Shown here piece by piece: positions 26,610-35,582 of a stretch of 64,000 nucleotides of DNA. Each line of letters starts with the position of its first letter. Positions within the stretch are counted from its first letter, which is position 1. The stretch spans positions 51,583 through 115,582 of the forward strand of contig DAISJM010000006.1 in NCBI GenBank assembly GCA_036821485.1, written 5' to 3'. Origin of the DNA: DAISJM01 sp036821485 (GTDB taxonomy: Bacteria > Verrucomicrobiota > Kiritimatiellia > CAIQIC01 > JAGNIJ01). The notes below the pieces were generated by a model. That model worked only from the letters and a program-made list of their open reading frames with translations. It had not been told where the DNA came from and searched no databases. A program made the position numbers and the translations under genes.

Positions 26610-27533
26610 CTACATGTTCTGCGGATTCGCGTAGGCTGCGATGTATTCCGGCAGCCACGGCATGTAGGTCGAATAGCCCGCGGGTAGATTGGTCACATAA
26701 GTTTCCGTGGCCGTGACGGACCGGGTGCCGGGCCCAACCTCGATGACCCAGCCGTCTTTGATCTTAAGTTGCGGCGCGGAACCATCCTCCGCGTAAGCCA
26801 GTTCGAACACCATCGTGCGCGAAGCTTCGCCGAAGTATGCGAAGTTGCTGTTGAGTCCCGTTTCCGCGACGGTGAGGAAGCGGTCGAATCTCGCCGGCCC
26901 CAGCGTAACATCAATCGCAGAGTAAAGATCGTCCTGCAACGCCTTGCCTTCCTCCGGGAAGGTGGGGATCTGAAGGATGACCTTGTCCGGGCGCGGGTTG
27001 GTCACGGTGATGAGTGCCGCCTCAATCTGGGCGAGGTAATCATGCGCATAGGCCAACGCATCGTTGATGTCATCCTTCTCAACCGGCGTGATCTTGAGGA
27101 AATCGGTGACCTCGTCGCTCAGCGTGAAATCCCCGTTCAGCGGCGCAAGTTGAAGGCGCGACATCTGGGCCTCGGAGAGCGGATACTTGCCGCGGAAGTT
27201 CGCAAGGATCCAGTTCATCACCGCCACCAGCTTGCCCTGCAGCTCGCGATTCTGTTTCTTGAGCTCGAGATTCTCTTCCGCAAGTCCGCCAGCCTGGCCT
27301 TGGGCCGTTGACCCGGAACCCGATTGCTGCGCCGCCTGCAGTCGCTTGCTTGCCGTCTCAAGCGGGCGCGCCACGCGGCCGGAAGAAGCATCCCCGATGG
27401 CCGCGGAGTCCAAGGCCGTAGCCGGCCTCCGCCCACCCTCCAGAAAAGCGCTTACAGGACCCATGAAGAGCACCGCGAACAGGATCAACGCGGCGGACAC
27501 GCCCAAGGCTACATACTTGCCGGTATTTCTCAC
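26610..27533 (-). CDS. Membrane-anchored protein with coiled coil, unknown function
   Basis: This 307-residue protein starts at GTG 27533, which has AGAGGA about 8 nt upstream. A longer frame to 27749 would overlap the divergent protease gene and is rejected. An N-terminal signal anchor (residues ~5-27, YVALGVSAALILFAVLFMG) is followed by an Ala/Ser-rich linker, a short coiled coil (LAEENLELKKQNRELQGKL) and a folded extracytoplasmic domain of ~200 residues ending in a beta-rich part. I cannot assign a family. It is divergent from prc, and a role in envelope maintenance is only a guess from that context. Confidence 0.65.
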   Translation of the reverse strand: MRNTGKYVALGVSAALILFAVLFMGPVSAFLEGGRRPATALDSAAIGDASSGRVARPLETASKRLQAAQQSGSGSTAQGQAGGLAEENLELKKQNRELQGKLVAVMNWILANFRGKYPLSEAQMSRLQLAPLNGDFTLSDEVTDFLKITPVEKDDINDALAYAHDYLAQIEAALITVTNPRPDKVILQIPTFPEEGKALQDDLYSAIDVTLGPARFDRFLTVAETGLNSNFAYFGEASRTMVFELAYAEDGSAPQLKIKDGWVIEVGPGTRSVTATETYVTNLPAGYSTYMPWLPEYIAAYANPQNM

Positions 27534-27670
27534 GAACGGAATCCTCTGTACACACGCACGGGGTAGATTATCATTCCGCGCCCGAAGCCAAGTCAAGATT
27601 TGTTGCCCTGGCAAGTTCACGCAAAGAGGGATGAACAGCGGGCGCTGGTTGGTGTCTCTTATCTGAAGCC

Positions 27671-29812
27671 ATGATGAAACACTGGACACAACGTCGATGG
27701 ATGCTGCTGGCGGCCGCATGCGTGATTGCTGCAGCCCTGGCCCAGGCACGAACCCCGGTCATGTCCGTCCCGCGCGAGGACGAGATGGCGAAGCTGGTCG
27801 CCGCCTACCTGCCCCGGATGCACCTTCTCCATGCGCCGATCGACGACCGGATGGCAGGGGCTGCGCTCCAAACCTTCCTCGAGGATCTTGATTACGACCG
27901 CTGCTACTTCCTCGCCTCCGACATCGAGGAATTCCGCAGGTCGGCCACAGAATTGGATGACCAGTTGCAGAATGGTGACGTTTCGTTCGCCTACCATGTC
28001 TACGACATACTCAAGCAGCGCGTGGCAGACCGTGTGGCCTTCGCCGACAAGCTGCTCGACAAGGGATTCGATTTCAACGTCGAGGAATCCTACGAGTGGA
28101 AACGGAAGGATGCCGACTGGCCCGCTGACAAGGCCGCGTGGGATGAATTGTGGCGCAAGCGGGTGAAGAACCAGTTGCTGGCGCGCACGGTAGCCGACCA
28201 ACTTGCCGCGGAACAGGGGACCAACACGACCGACGACGTCTCGCTCAACGAAGATGAAGGCGAAGAATCGCCACCCCCGGCAGCGAAACTCACGCCGGTT
28301 GAGTTCGTGCGCAAGGGCTACCACCAGTACCTCACCATTCTGAACGACAATGATCCCGAGTGGGTGCTCGAACGTTACCTCACCGCATTCACGCGCGCTT
28401 ATGACCCGCACTCCGATTACATGTCCGCCAGCAACACCGAGGATTTTGACATCGGCATGAAGCTCTCGCTGACCGGCATCGGTGCGGTGCTGTCCACCGA
28501 GGACGGTGCAGCCAAGATCGAGCGGCTTATCGCCGGCGGCCCCGCAGAGAAAGACGGCCGCCTCAAACCCGGCGACAAGATCATCGCCGTCGCACAGGGC
28601 GATGAGGACCCCGTGGACATCCTGCACTGGCCGCTCAACAAGGCTGTCCGCCTGATTCGCGGTCCCAAAAACACCAAGGTTGTTCTCAATGTCATCCCCG
28701 CCGCCGACATTTCCGGCGCCACGGTGACGCGGGTCGACATCATCCGCGATGAGGTCAAGTTGGAGGAGCAGGCCGCAAAAGGCGAAGTTCGCACCATCCG
28801 CACCGCCGACGGCAAGGACCGCACGTTCGGCGTTATCCGGTTGCCCGAATTCTACGCCGACCTCCGCACCGGCGGCCCATCGAAAGGCGAGCCGCGCAGT
28901 TCCTCCAAGGACGTGCAGAAACTCCTGATCGATCTCCAAACCAATCATCTCGACGGCATCGTGCTCGATCTGCGCAACAATGGCGGCGGCCTATTGACCG
29001 AGGCCGTCCGCATGACCGGGTTGTTCATCGACAAGGGCGCTGTCGTCCAGGTCAGCAATGGATTCGACACCGACGTGCTGAATGATCGCGAGGCCGGCGC
29101 CGACTACACCGGCCCGCTTATCGTGCTCGTGAACCGGCAAACCGCATCTGCTTCGGAGATCCTCGCCGGCGCGCTTCAGGACTATCGCCGGGCGCTCATC
29201 GTCGGCGATTCTAAAACCCACGGCAAGGGCACGGTGCAGACGCTGACCAACCTCCGCAACGACGACCCCGCACTGGGCACCCTGAAGGTGACCACCGCCA
29301 GCTTCTACCGCATCGCGGGTGGCTCCACGCAGAAACGCGGTGTCTCGCCCGACATCGTGATTCCGTCGGTGCTCGACTCGATGGAGATCGGCGAGGAATA
29401 TCTGCCCAACGCGATGGAATGGTCATCGGAATACCCGGCCCTGTACCACCCCATCGGCGATCTCCAACAGATCATCCCCAGCCTGCGCGAGCGGTCTGCC
29501 GAGCGTCTGAAAAACAACCTGCGTTTCAGTGCCTATAACGACCTGATCACCAAGCTCGCGGAACGTCAGAAGGCCAAGGATATCTCGCTGAATCTCAACG
29601 AACGCCTGACGCTGGCCCGCTCCGAGCGCGAGTTGCAGAAGGCGCTGGATGAGAGCGACAAGGACAAGACCGGCGACGAGAAGGCGGAGAAGGAAAAGGA
29701 CATCGTGCTCGATGAGTCGCTCAACATCTTGTCCGACATGGATGATCTCGAGGTGTCGCAGGCCAAGGTGGCTTCACAGGGCGGAAGCACCGGCACCCTC
29801 GCCATCCCGTAG
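27671..29812 (+). CDS. prc: Carboxy-terminal (tail-specific) protease, S41 family
   Basis: This 713-residue periplasmic protease begins with a signal peptide (residues 1-27). The Prc-type N-terminal domain (~35-210, including AALQTFLEDLDYDRCYFL) leads to a PDZ domain (~260-345, IERLIAGGPAEKDGRLKPGD) and the S41 catalytic domain with Ser493 in TASASEILAG and Lys519 in THGKGTVQ. Prc cleaves proteins with hydrophobic C-termini and processes lipoproteins and cell-wall enzymes. A charged linker inside the N-terminal domain (~185-205, NEDEGEESPPP) looks like a lineage insertion. The C-terminal helical region after ~600 matches full-length Prc rather than the shorter CtpA. Confidence 0.93.
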   Translation: MMKHWTQRRWMLLAAACVIAAALAQARTPVMSVPREDEMAKLVAAYLPRMHLLHAPIDDRMAGAALQTFLEDLDYDRCYFLASDIEEFRRSATELDDQLQNGDVSFAYHVYDILKQRVADRVAFADKLLDKGFDFNVEESYEWKRKDADWPADKAAWDELWRKRVKNQLLARTVADQLAAEQGTNTTDDVSLNEDEGEESPPPAAKLTPVEFVRKGYHQYLTILNDNDPEWVLERYLTAFTRAYDPHSDYMSASNTEDFDIGMKLSLTGIGAVLSTEDGAAKIERLIAGGPAEKDGRLKPGDKIIAVAQGDEDPVDILHWPLNKAVRLIRGPKNTKVVLNVIPAADISGATVTRVDIIRDEVKLEEQAAKGEVRTIRTADGKDRTFGVIRLPEFYADLRTGGPSKGEPRSSSKDVQKLLIDLQTNHLDGIVLDLRNNGGGLLTEAVRMTGLFIDKGAVVQVSNGFDTDVLNDREAGADYTGPLIVLVNRQTASASEILAGALQDYRRALIVGDSKTHGKGTVQTLTNLRNDDPALGTLKVTTASFYRIAGGSTQKRGVSPDIVIPSVLDSMEIGEEYLPNAMEWSSEYPALYHPIGDLQQIIPSLRERSAERLKNNLRFSAYNDLITKLAERQKAKDISLNLNERLTLARSERELQKALDESDKDKTGDEKAEKEKDIVLDESLNILSDMDDLEVSQAKVASQGGSTGTLAIP

Positions 29813-29827
29813 CAAGCCGCCGTTCGC

Positions 29828-32533
29828 TCAGCGCACGTCTTCGCGACTGAACACCACCGACCCGCCGGGCGGAAGCGTTACCTTCGCGCGCCCCGCCGGC
29901 CGGTCTGCCGTCTCCGGAAGGATCTGCTTCCACACGCCCGGCCCCGCCAGGTCCAAATTGACGATGACCGACTCGCGGCCAAAATTGATCGCCACCACCA
30001 CCGAGCCGCCGTCCGCCCAACGTTCGTAGACCGCGACATCCGAGGGCAATCCCTTCGTGCGGAATCGAATATGGCCGGTCCGCAGAGCCGGGTGCACGGC
30101 ACGAAGGCGGATCAGGGCGCGCGTCTGCGCCGCAAGCGCACGGTACAACGGATGGCCGTAGTGACTCCACGTCAACGGATTCGGCGCCAACACCTTCGCC
30201 GTGCTCTCGCCGATCTCCTGCCCCGCATACAACATCGGAACGCCGGGCGCGGTCAGCACGACCGCCAAGCCGGACGCGGACCGCCGAAGGGCTTCGTCCA
30301 GACTGAACCCCGCCTGCTGCAACTCGCGCGGCAGCCGCTCCTCATCGTGGCTCTCGGTGTAAACCATCCGGCCAAAGGGATCGTCGAATCCAAGCTGCTT
30401 CGGATCCATGATGCGCTCGAACTCCGTCTGATCGAGCTTGGCGTTCCGGAGCATGTCGCGCAGACGCCAGCGGAAATAGTCGTGCCATTGCGAATCCATC
30501 TCGGTCTTGTTCACCAGGTCGGGATCCGACGGCAGGTGCTCGGCGATCTGGTAGGTTCCCGTGTCGACCTGCTTGCCGGCCCACGCAAACCAGCTCGCGC
30601 CCCAGTCATTGTAACCCTGCCACCCCACCCAGCGCGTCGCGTCGTAACGAAATCCGTCGGTGTGATACTCCTCGATCCAGAAACGCAGCAGGTCGGCGGT
30701 GTACTTCTTCACGGCCTCCGCCGGCTGGTCGATATCGGGGAAACCCCAGTTGTCACCGAGAAACAATCGAAAGTACGGGCTCGCATCGTAATCCAATCCG
30801 TATAGCTGGGCCAGCGGCGAGCTTCCGTCCATGTGATTCAGCACCATGTCCCCGATGAATCCGATACCGCGCCGGTGGCATTCGGAGATGAGCTGCTTCA
30901 GCTCGTTGGGTGTGCCGTAGGTTGTCTCCGGCGCATAATGAAACGCCGGGTTGTAACCCCAGCTCCACGCGCCGGCAAACTCGGTGACCGGCAACGGCTC
31001 AATGGCTGTCACCCCCAGTCCGCGAATGTAGTCCAGGCGCTCCACGAGCCCGGTGAAGCCGCGGCCGGGACAGAAATCGTCCAGGCACAGTTCGTAGATG
31101 ATCAGTTGGTTCAGCGGTGGCCGCACGTAATCGGCGTCGCCCCACGCAAAAGGCTTCGCGCCCACCTCAAGCACGGACAAGGCCCTCTCGGGAAGATGGG
31201 TCTCCTTCCCCATCTGATCCTGCCAAGTCACATCGTGCGAAAAGGGATCAGCCAACAACTGCTGCCCATCGATCAGATACTGGTAGCGATACGTGCCCGC
31301 CGGAAGCTTCTTGCGAAGCCACCACGTGCCGTCGGACGACACGCTCATCGGATCCGCCAGGGGATTCCATTCGTTGAAATCACCCACCACGGAGATGAAA
31401 TGTTTACCCGGCGCGAACAGGGCAAAGAGCGTGCCGCTCTTGTCGGTCCACACACCGAGACGCGTACCCTCCGGCACCGCCGCCACGCGCAAGGACGGAA
31501 TACGCCAAACTTCAACCATGTCCAATGCCGGCCGGCTGGCGCGCGACGTGGACGCCACCAGCGTATGCCGCCCAAGCGAAAGCGCGTTGGACGCGAACAA
31601 CCAATCGAGCGGACCGTCCAGCAGCGTCACCAGCGGCTTGCCGTCCAACCACAGCGTGACAGGGACCGCAGGCTCCACCAGCAGGCTTGCGCTCAAATCG
31701 CCCGCAAACGATTCACCATTCGTCGGAGTCAACCATCGCAACGTCGGCGCAGATGGATCATTCAGCGCGATGAGGAAATTGTAGTTCCTTCCAAAATCGG
31801 TGTCCCATACATCCGTTGCACCATTCGTCGCACCCGGCCAATGCACCGCGGCGTGCAGGCTGGTTACAACTTGTTCCGGCCGATTGAAGGGCCCAAGGGT
31901 GATGACGGACACCCCGTCCTTGTTCGGCGGCGGCAGCGGAGAATCAACGGCAAGCCCATCCTCGGAGGCGACCGACCCGGCCGGCCAATAGGCTGTATCC
32001 GGCTGCTGCCACTGCCCGTGCGCCGCGTTCACACCCCACCGCAGCAGCCCCTTCTTTGCACCACGGCGCACTGTCGCCGTGATGTCATCGTTCAACGTGG
32101 CATCTTCCGGCCCGAAGGAGATGCGCCCGCGCGAAATGGGTACGTGGTAATCCTTGCCGTCGGCGGTATCCCACGTCTTGTCATCCCACTGGATCGCGAA
32201 ATCGATGGAGCCAACGTCCTGCCCGGGATCGCTGAACGGACCGAGAACAACGCGGCACACCCCGTTACTGTCAGGGCCCTTCAATTTTGTTCGCGTGGCA
32301 ACACCATCCTCGGCGGACTTTGCGGGGCGGTAGGCAGGGATCGCCTGGGCCCACTGGTTGCCCCGGGCATTGACGCCCCAGTGCAGCACACCACCTTGCG
32401 TGCAATTGGACAAAATGATGGTGACTTCATCCTGAAATGTCGGTCGTGCAGGCGAGAAGGAAACCTCGGCGGCCGCGGCGGCCAGCGCAATCAGCAGGCC
32501 GGCAGCCAAGCCGGCATAGCAGCGTCTTTTCAT
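29828..32533 (-). CDS. Secreted GH13 alpha-amylase-family enzyme with tandem N-terminal beta modules and CBM48
   Basis: This 901-residue enzyme has a signal peptide (1-22). Two similar ~95-residue beta modules follow (~47-135 and ~162-255, sharing LxWGVN, a YxP/SxxDG stretch, LGPF and WDT). An Ig-like linker region comes next, then a CBM48 domain (~355-440, GDFNEWNPLADPM) and a GH13 barrel (~475-830). Catalytic residues by motif are Asp631 (DGFRYDA), Glu665 (YQIAEHL) and Asp730 (TESHDEER). The CBM48/GH13 pairing resembles branching or debranching enzymes, but the signal peptide points to extracellular or periplasmic alpha-glucan breakdown. It is convergent with prc with a 15-nt gap. Confidence 0.88.
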   Translation of the reverse strand: MKRRCYAGLAAGLLIALAAAAAEVSFSPARPTFQDEVTIILSNCTQGGVLHWGVNARGNQWAQAIPAYRPAKSAEDGVATRTKLKGPDSNGVCRVVLGPFSDPGQDVGSIDFAIQWDDKTWDTADGKDYHVPISRGRISFGPEDATLNDDITATVRRGAKKGLLRWGVNAAHGQWQQPDTAYWPAGSVASEDGLAVDSPLPPPNKDGVSVITLGPFNRPEQVVTSLHAAVHWPGATNGATDVWDTDFGRNYNFLIALNDPSAPTLRWLTPTNGESFAGDLSASLLVEPAVPVTLWLDGKPLVTLLDGPLDWLFASNALSLGRHTLVASTSRASRPALDMVEVWRIPSLRVAAVPEGTRLGVWTDKSGTLFALFAPGKHFISVVGDFNEWNPLADPMSVSSDGTWWLRKKLPAGTYRYQYLIDGQQLLADPFSHDVTWQDQMGKETHLPERALSVLEVGAKPFAWGDADYVRPPLNQLIIYELCLDDFCPGRGFTGLVERLDYIRGLGVTAIEPLPVTEFAGAWSWGYNPAFHYAPETTYGTPNELKQLISECHRRGIGFIGDMVLNHMDGSSPLAQLYGLDYDASPYFRLFLGDNWGFPDIDQPAEAVKKYTADLLRFWIEEYHTDGFRYDATRWVGWQGYNDWGASWFAWAGKQVDTGTYQIAEHLPSDPDLVNKTEMDSQWHDYFRWRLRDMLRNAKLDQTEFERIMDPKQLGFDDPFGRMVYTESHDEERLPRELQQAGFSLDEALRRSASGLAVVLTAPGVPMLYAGQEIGESTAKVLAPNPLTWSHYGHPLYRALAAQTRALIRLRAVHPALRTGHIRFRTKGLPSDVAVYERWADGGSVVVAINFGRESVIVNLDLAGPGVWKQILPETADRPAGRAKVTLPPGGSVVFSREDVR

Positions 32534-32571
32534 ACGTCATCCCCGGAATGTCTGTGGGCGGCACGAACCGG

Positions 32572-33594
32572 TCAGGTCGAAGGGATCCTCAGCACAACGG
32601 TTCGGTTCCGCGCGCGATTCTGTGGTGTGTCATTCGGATACGGCGACCATTGCACGCCATAGCTGACCGTCTTGAACGATGCAGCAGGCAGCCCCGCGAC
32701 CGGCTGAAGAACTTTCAACGCCTCGGCGGCCCGCTGCAGTCCGAGATCGGTATTGTCCTTGAAAGCGCTCTTGCGCGTCACCGGCACGTTGTCCGTGCAA
32801 CCGACCACCGTCACCTGCGCCGGCTTGCCAAGCCGCGCGATCTGCCGCCCGGCCTCGGTCAACGCGGCACGACCTTCCGGGCTCAGGCGTGTTGCGCTGC
32901 TGAACACGCCCGCATTGAAAATAACCAGCGTCTCGTTCCCCTCCGCCTTCACCGTCGCACCCGGAATGTTGAGCTTAAGCGGGGCCACGGTGGCAACAGG
33001 TTTCGGAGCCGCTGCCGGCGCAACAGGTTTGACCGGCGCCGGCTTCGCGGCAGGGCGCGGCGTGACAGGCTTCCGCAGCGGAGCTTCCACGCGCGGGGTT
33101 GCGGTCACGACTTCCTCGCGGGCCGCTGCGGCAACCTGCCTGCGCCGGGCCGCGGACCGCGACACCGCCCTGACCACGCCGGCCAGGAAGAAGCTGACTG
33201 CCACGAGCGCCAGAATCACCACGATGGCCGCCATGAAGATCTCTCGTTTGCGCCAATGACCCTTCATCGGGCGGACGCCGAGAATCGGGGAGAGCGTGGA
33301 ACTGTAGATCGACTGGTTGCGGCGGGGCGCGGAACGTTGCAGCACGGGAGCGGACGGATGATCCTCGACGATCTGCGTCTCGGCCACCTGTTCGGCGCCC
33401 GGCTGCCGATCGGGCAGCGGCGCCACACCGTCGGCCGCGGCCGCAGGCTTCGGCGGCTCCTCGGGCGGCGGAGCAGGCGGCTGTTCCTCGCGCTTCCGCG
33501 CAGCCGCATAGGCAAACAGATCCAGTTCGCCAACATCTCGCTGGCGGCGCCTGCCGCCTTCCACGGTCCCAAGATCGTCGTAGATTTTGCTCAT
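32572..33594 (-). CDS. Inner-membrane anchored OmpA/MotB-like protein
   Basis: This 340-residue protein starts MSKIYDDLGTVEGG at ATG 33594. A Pro/Glu-rich cytoplasmic part (~40-100) is followed by one transmembrane helix (~120-142, IFMAAIVVILALVAVSFFLAG), a Lys/Ala/Pro-rich linker and a C-terminal OmpA-type peptidoglycan-binding domain (~225-340: VVGCTDNVPVTRKSAF, LGLQRAAEAL, NRARNRTVVL). The cytoplasmic N-terminus plus periplasmic OmpA domain gives MotB-like topology without a recognisable plug or proton site. The first six residues, MSKIYD, are identical to those of the GYF_2 coiled-coil protein at 2848, which hints at a shared targeting tag. It lies upstream of the amylase gene on the same strand. 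Confidence 0.8.
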   Translation of the reverse strand: MSKIYDDLGTVEGGRRRQRDVGELDLFAYAAARKREEQPPAPPPEEPPKPAAAADGVAPLPDRQPGAEQVAETQIVEDHPSAPVLQRSAPRRNQSIYSSTLSPILGVRPMKGHWRKREIFMAAIVVILALVAVSFFLAGVVRAVSRSAARRRQVAAAAREEVVTATPRVEAPLRKPVTPRPAAKPAPVKPVAPAAAPKPVATVAPLKLNIPGATVKAEGNETLVIFNAGVFSSATRLSPEGRAALTEAGRQIARLGKPAQVTVVGCTDNVPVTRKSAFKDNTDLGLQRAAEALKVLQPVAGLPAASFKTVSYGVQWSPYPNDTPQNRARNRTVVLRIPST

Positions 33595-33747
33595 GCCTGA
33601 ATCCCGTGCGTATAGTATCACGCCTGCCGGAGCACGTCAGCCCCGAAGCACCGGATTCAGGCAGGCGTCGGCGGACCCCGCAAGGTTGCGCCGCTTTGCC
33701 GAAAAGCCTAAGCTTCCAGCATTGGATTCACGTACGGGAGGTGCCCC

Positions 33748-34191
33748 ATGCTGTTTGACACGTTGACGGCTGAAGAAAAAGCCCTGGTTGAGAAAATGGG
33801 ATCCCTGACGAAGCTGCCGAAGGACGGCCAGATTCTCCGGGAAGGGAGTCCTGGCACATCGCTCTACATCATCAAGAGCGGCGCCGCCCAGGTACGCAAG
33901 CAGATCGATCCCGACAAATACAAGCAGTTGAAGGATCTGCAGGCCGGCGATTTCTTCGGAGAGATGTCGCTCCTGACCGCCGCCACAAGATCTGCCAACG
34001 TCATCGCGACGGCGGACTGCGAAGTGTTGGAGATCACGCGCGAGGCCCTCGACCGCTTCGCTGCGGCCCAGCCCGCCGCGGCCATGAAACTCTACCGTAA
34101 CATCGCCGTGGAACTAGCCCGCCGACTGAAGAAGAACAACGAAGAATTGAAGACGGCGATCCTCTGGGCACTGGACGAGATGATCACCTAG
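33748..34191 (+). CDS. Cyclic nucleotide-binding domain protein
   Basis: The 147-residue protein is a single cNMP-binding (CAP_ED) domain: GQILREGSPGTSLYIIKSGAAQV, then the phosphate-binding cassette DFFGEMSLLTAATRSANVIA with the conserved Gly-Glu and Arg, then a C-terminal helix. No helix-turn-helix follows, so it is not a CRP-type transcription factor. It may sense cAMP/cGMP or have a structural role with a partner. GGGAGG lies 6-7 nt before ATG 33748. Its TAG stop forms the first three bases of a 159-bp dispersed repeat. Confidence 0.88.
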   Translation: MLFDTLTAEEKALVEKMGSLTKLPKDGQILREGSPGTSLYIIKSGAAQVRKQIDPDKYKQLKDLQAGDFFGEMSLLTAATRSANVIATADCEVLEITREALDRFAAAQPAAAMKLYRNIAVELARRLKKNNEELKTAILWALDEMIT

Positions 34192-34347
34192 CCCGGACAT
34201 TGCACGAGCAAGAATGGCTATGGGGTGGATGGCTGCAGAGATTCCTCGTCACCCCGATGAGGCATCGAGGTTTCTCGGAATGACAGATCGTCTGCAGCCG
34301 CGAGCTTCAGAGCTTGTCATCCCGAGGAGCCCGGCGACGAGGGATCT
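34189..34347 (+). repeat. 159-bp dispersed repeat, copy A
   Basis: It matches the reverse complement of 39576-39734 over its whole length (about 138 of 159 identical by hand alignment). It begins exactly at the TAG stop of the cNMP-binding gene. The distal 108 bp form a large imperfect inverted repeat (AGATTCCTCGTC near the middle against GACGAGGGATCT at the end; TTCTCGGAATGACA against TGTCATCCCGAGGA). No ORF lies inside. It looks like a non-coding MITE/REP-like element. Confidence 0.8.
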
Positions 34348-34402
34348 CTCCTCCACCCGGCGGGTGCTCATGCAATAAGCGGTCCGGCGGGGATGCCGCG
34401 AG

Positions 34403-35428
34403 CTAACCAATGTCGCGGCGACGCAACTGGTCAGGACGACCGGATGCCGTTCCGGGAATGGGCTGAGGAACATTGCGGTTGAGTGTTCGCAGAAGCTGCT
34501 GGTAGCTGCGTTCAACCTGACCCAGGCGGCGCTCCACTTCGTCCAACTGCGATTTCGGAACAAAACCGGACGGGGCGGCCTGCTGCTGCGCTTCCTTGAC
34601 CCGCGCTTTTTCCGCCTGCGCCACACCACGGACGTTTTCGTAAAGCTTCTTCCACTTGTCGACTTCGCCCTGCATCGCGGACTCTTCCGAGAGCTTCATC
34701 TTCAAATCGCGTATCTGCTCGTCGGATTCCTTCTCGCGCGAACGGGCGGCGGCAACCGCATCTTCAAATCGCTTCTTCCAGTCTGCAACTTCGTTCTGCG
34801 CCGAGGTGTCCGGGGCTGCTGCGGCCACCGGCGCGGCGGCCAGCTCCTTGCGGATATCCTGCTCGCGCTGTTTAGCCGATGCACGCTCTTCCTCAAGCGC
34901 CTTCTGAAGCCGTTGCACTTCCTGCCGAAGCTCATCCTTCCGCGAGGCTGCTTCCTTGATTTCCTTCTTCAGTTGCGCCTGCGAATCGCGACCCGGCACG
35001 CCGGCCGCGGGCTTCGCCTGAAGATCCGTCACCCGCTTCTCTGCTTCGTCCGCGCGCTTGGCCAGGGATTCCACCTGCGTCTGCACGCGGACGTTCTCCG
35101 CCAGCAGGACAGGAAGAAGCGCCTCGCACAGCATCAGGGTTTGCCCGGTCTGCTTGTGCGTGATCTGCGAGCGACGCGACACCTGGCCGTCGAGGAGCAA
35201 ATCACGGAAAGCAAGCAGATGCAGGGGGCCAAAGACCTCGTTCTCGTTGACCGTTACCTTCCAGTCCATGCCAAGTTCGGCGAGGTCATGCGCGGGGGTC
35301 CAATGCTGTTTGTCTTCCGAAAGGGAATCGTCCGGGGCGACACGTCCGTCCGTTGCCCAAAGCTTGAGCTGGGCAAGGTCCACGGGACCATAAATCTCGC
35401 CGTCGCCTTTTTTGAGATGCCAAGTCAT
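34403..35428 (-). CDS. GYF_2-domain coiled-coil protein (short paralogue)
   Basis: This 341-residue protein repeats the design of the protein at 2848: two N-terminal GYF_2 units (WHLKKGDGEIYGPVDLAQLKLWA, then NEVFGPLHLLAFRDLLLDG within the first ~95 residues). A coiled coil of about 170 residues follows, rich in Lys/Glu/Gln, and a short basic tail. There is no signal peptide or membrane helix. ATG 35428 is placed at the domain start; no strong ribosome binding site is visible. It is divergent from zwf. The two GYF_2 proteins may bind the same proline-rich partners, and several Pro-rich proteins are encoded nearby (the proteins at 74 and 32572); that is inference. Confidence 0.8.
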   Translation of the reverse strand: MTWHLKKGDGEIYGPVDLAQLKLWATDGRVAPDDSLSEDKQHWTPAHDLAELGMDWKVTVNENEVFGPLHLLAFRDLLLDGQVSRRSQITHKQTGQTLMLCEALLPVLLAENVRVQTQVESLAKRADEAEKRVTDLQAKPAAGVPGRDSQAQLKKEIKEAASRKDELRQEVQRLQKALEEERASAKQREQDIRKELAAAPVAAAAPDTSAQNEVADWKKRFEDAVAAARSREKESDEQIRDLKMKLSEESAMQGEVDKWKKLYENVRGVAQAEKARVKEAQQQAAPSGFVPKSQLDEVERRLGQVERSYQQLLRTLNRNVPQPIPGTASGRPDQLRRRDIG

Positions 35429-35582
35429 GAAAGTTCGCCGTCTCGGGACGGCATGCGGTAGTGTCGTGAACAACGCCCCTCGGGTCCAGCACTATTTTCC
35501 AGCTCCCGCAAGCTCGCGACATCCCGGCCGGGCTTGTGAGAACACCGCGCATCTGCTATGTCTTCCCGGCAGAGAGGTGCGC

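Noticed and set aside
27534..27749. Longer N-terminus for the minus-strand coiled-coil membrane protein
   Set aside because: It would overlap the divergent prc start; GTG 27533 has AGAGGA upstream and begins at the signal anchor.
30833..32662. 609-codon plus-strand frame antisense to the GH13 gene
   Set aside because: Arg/His/Pro-rich shadow of the amylase; no start signal or known domain.
35412..35582. N-terminal extension of Zwf
   Set aside because: It overlaps the divergent GYF_2 gene start and has no similarity to G6PD; GTG 35583 with AGAGAGG gives the usual length.
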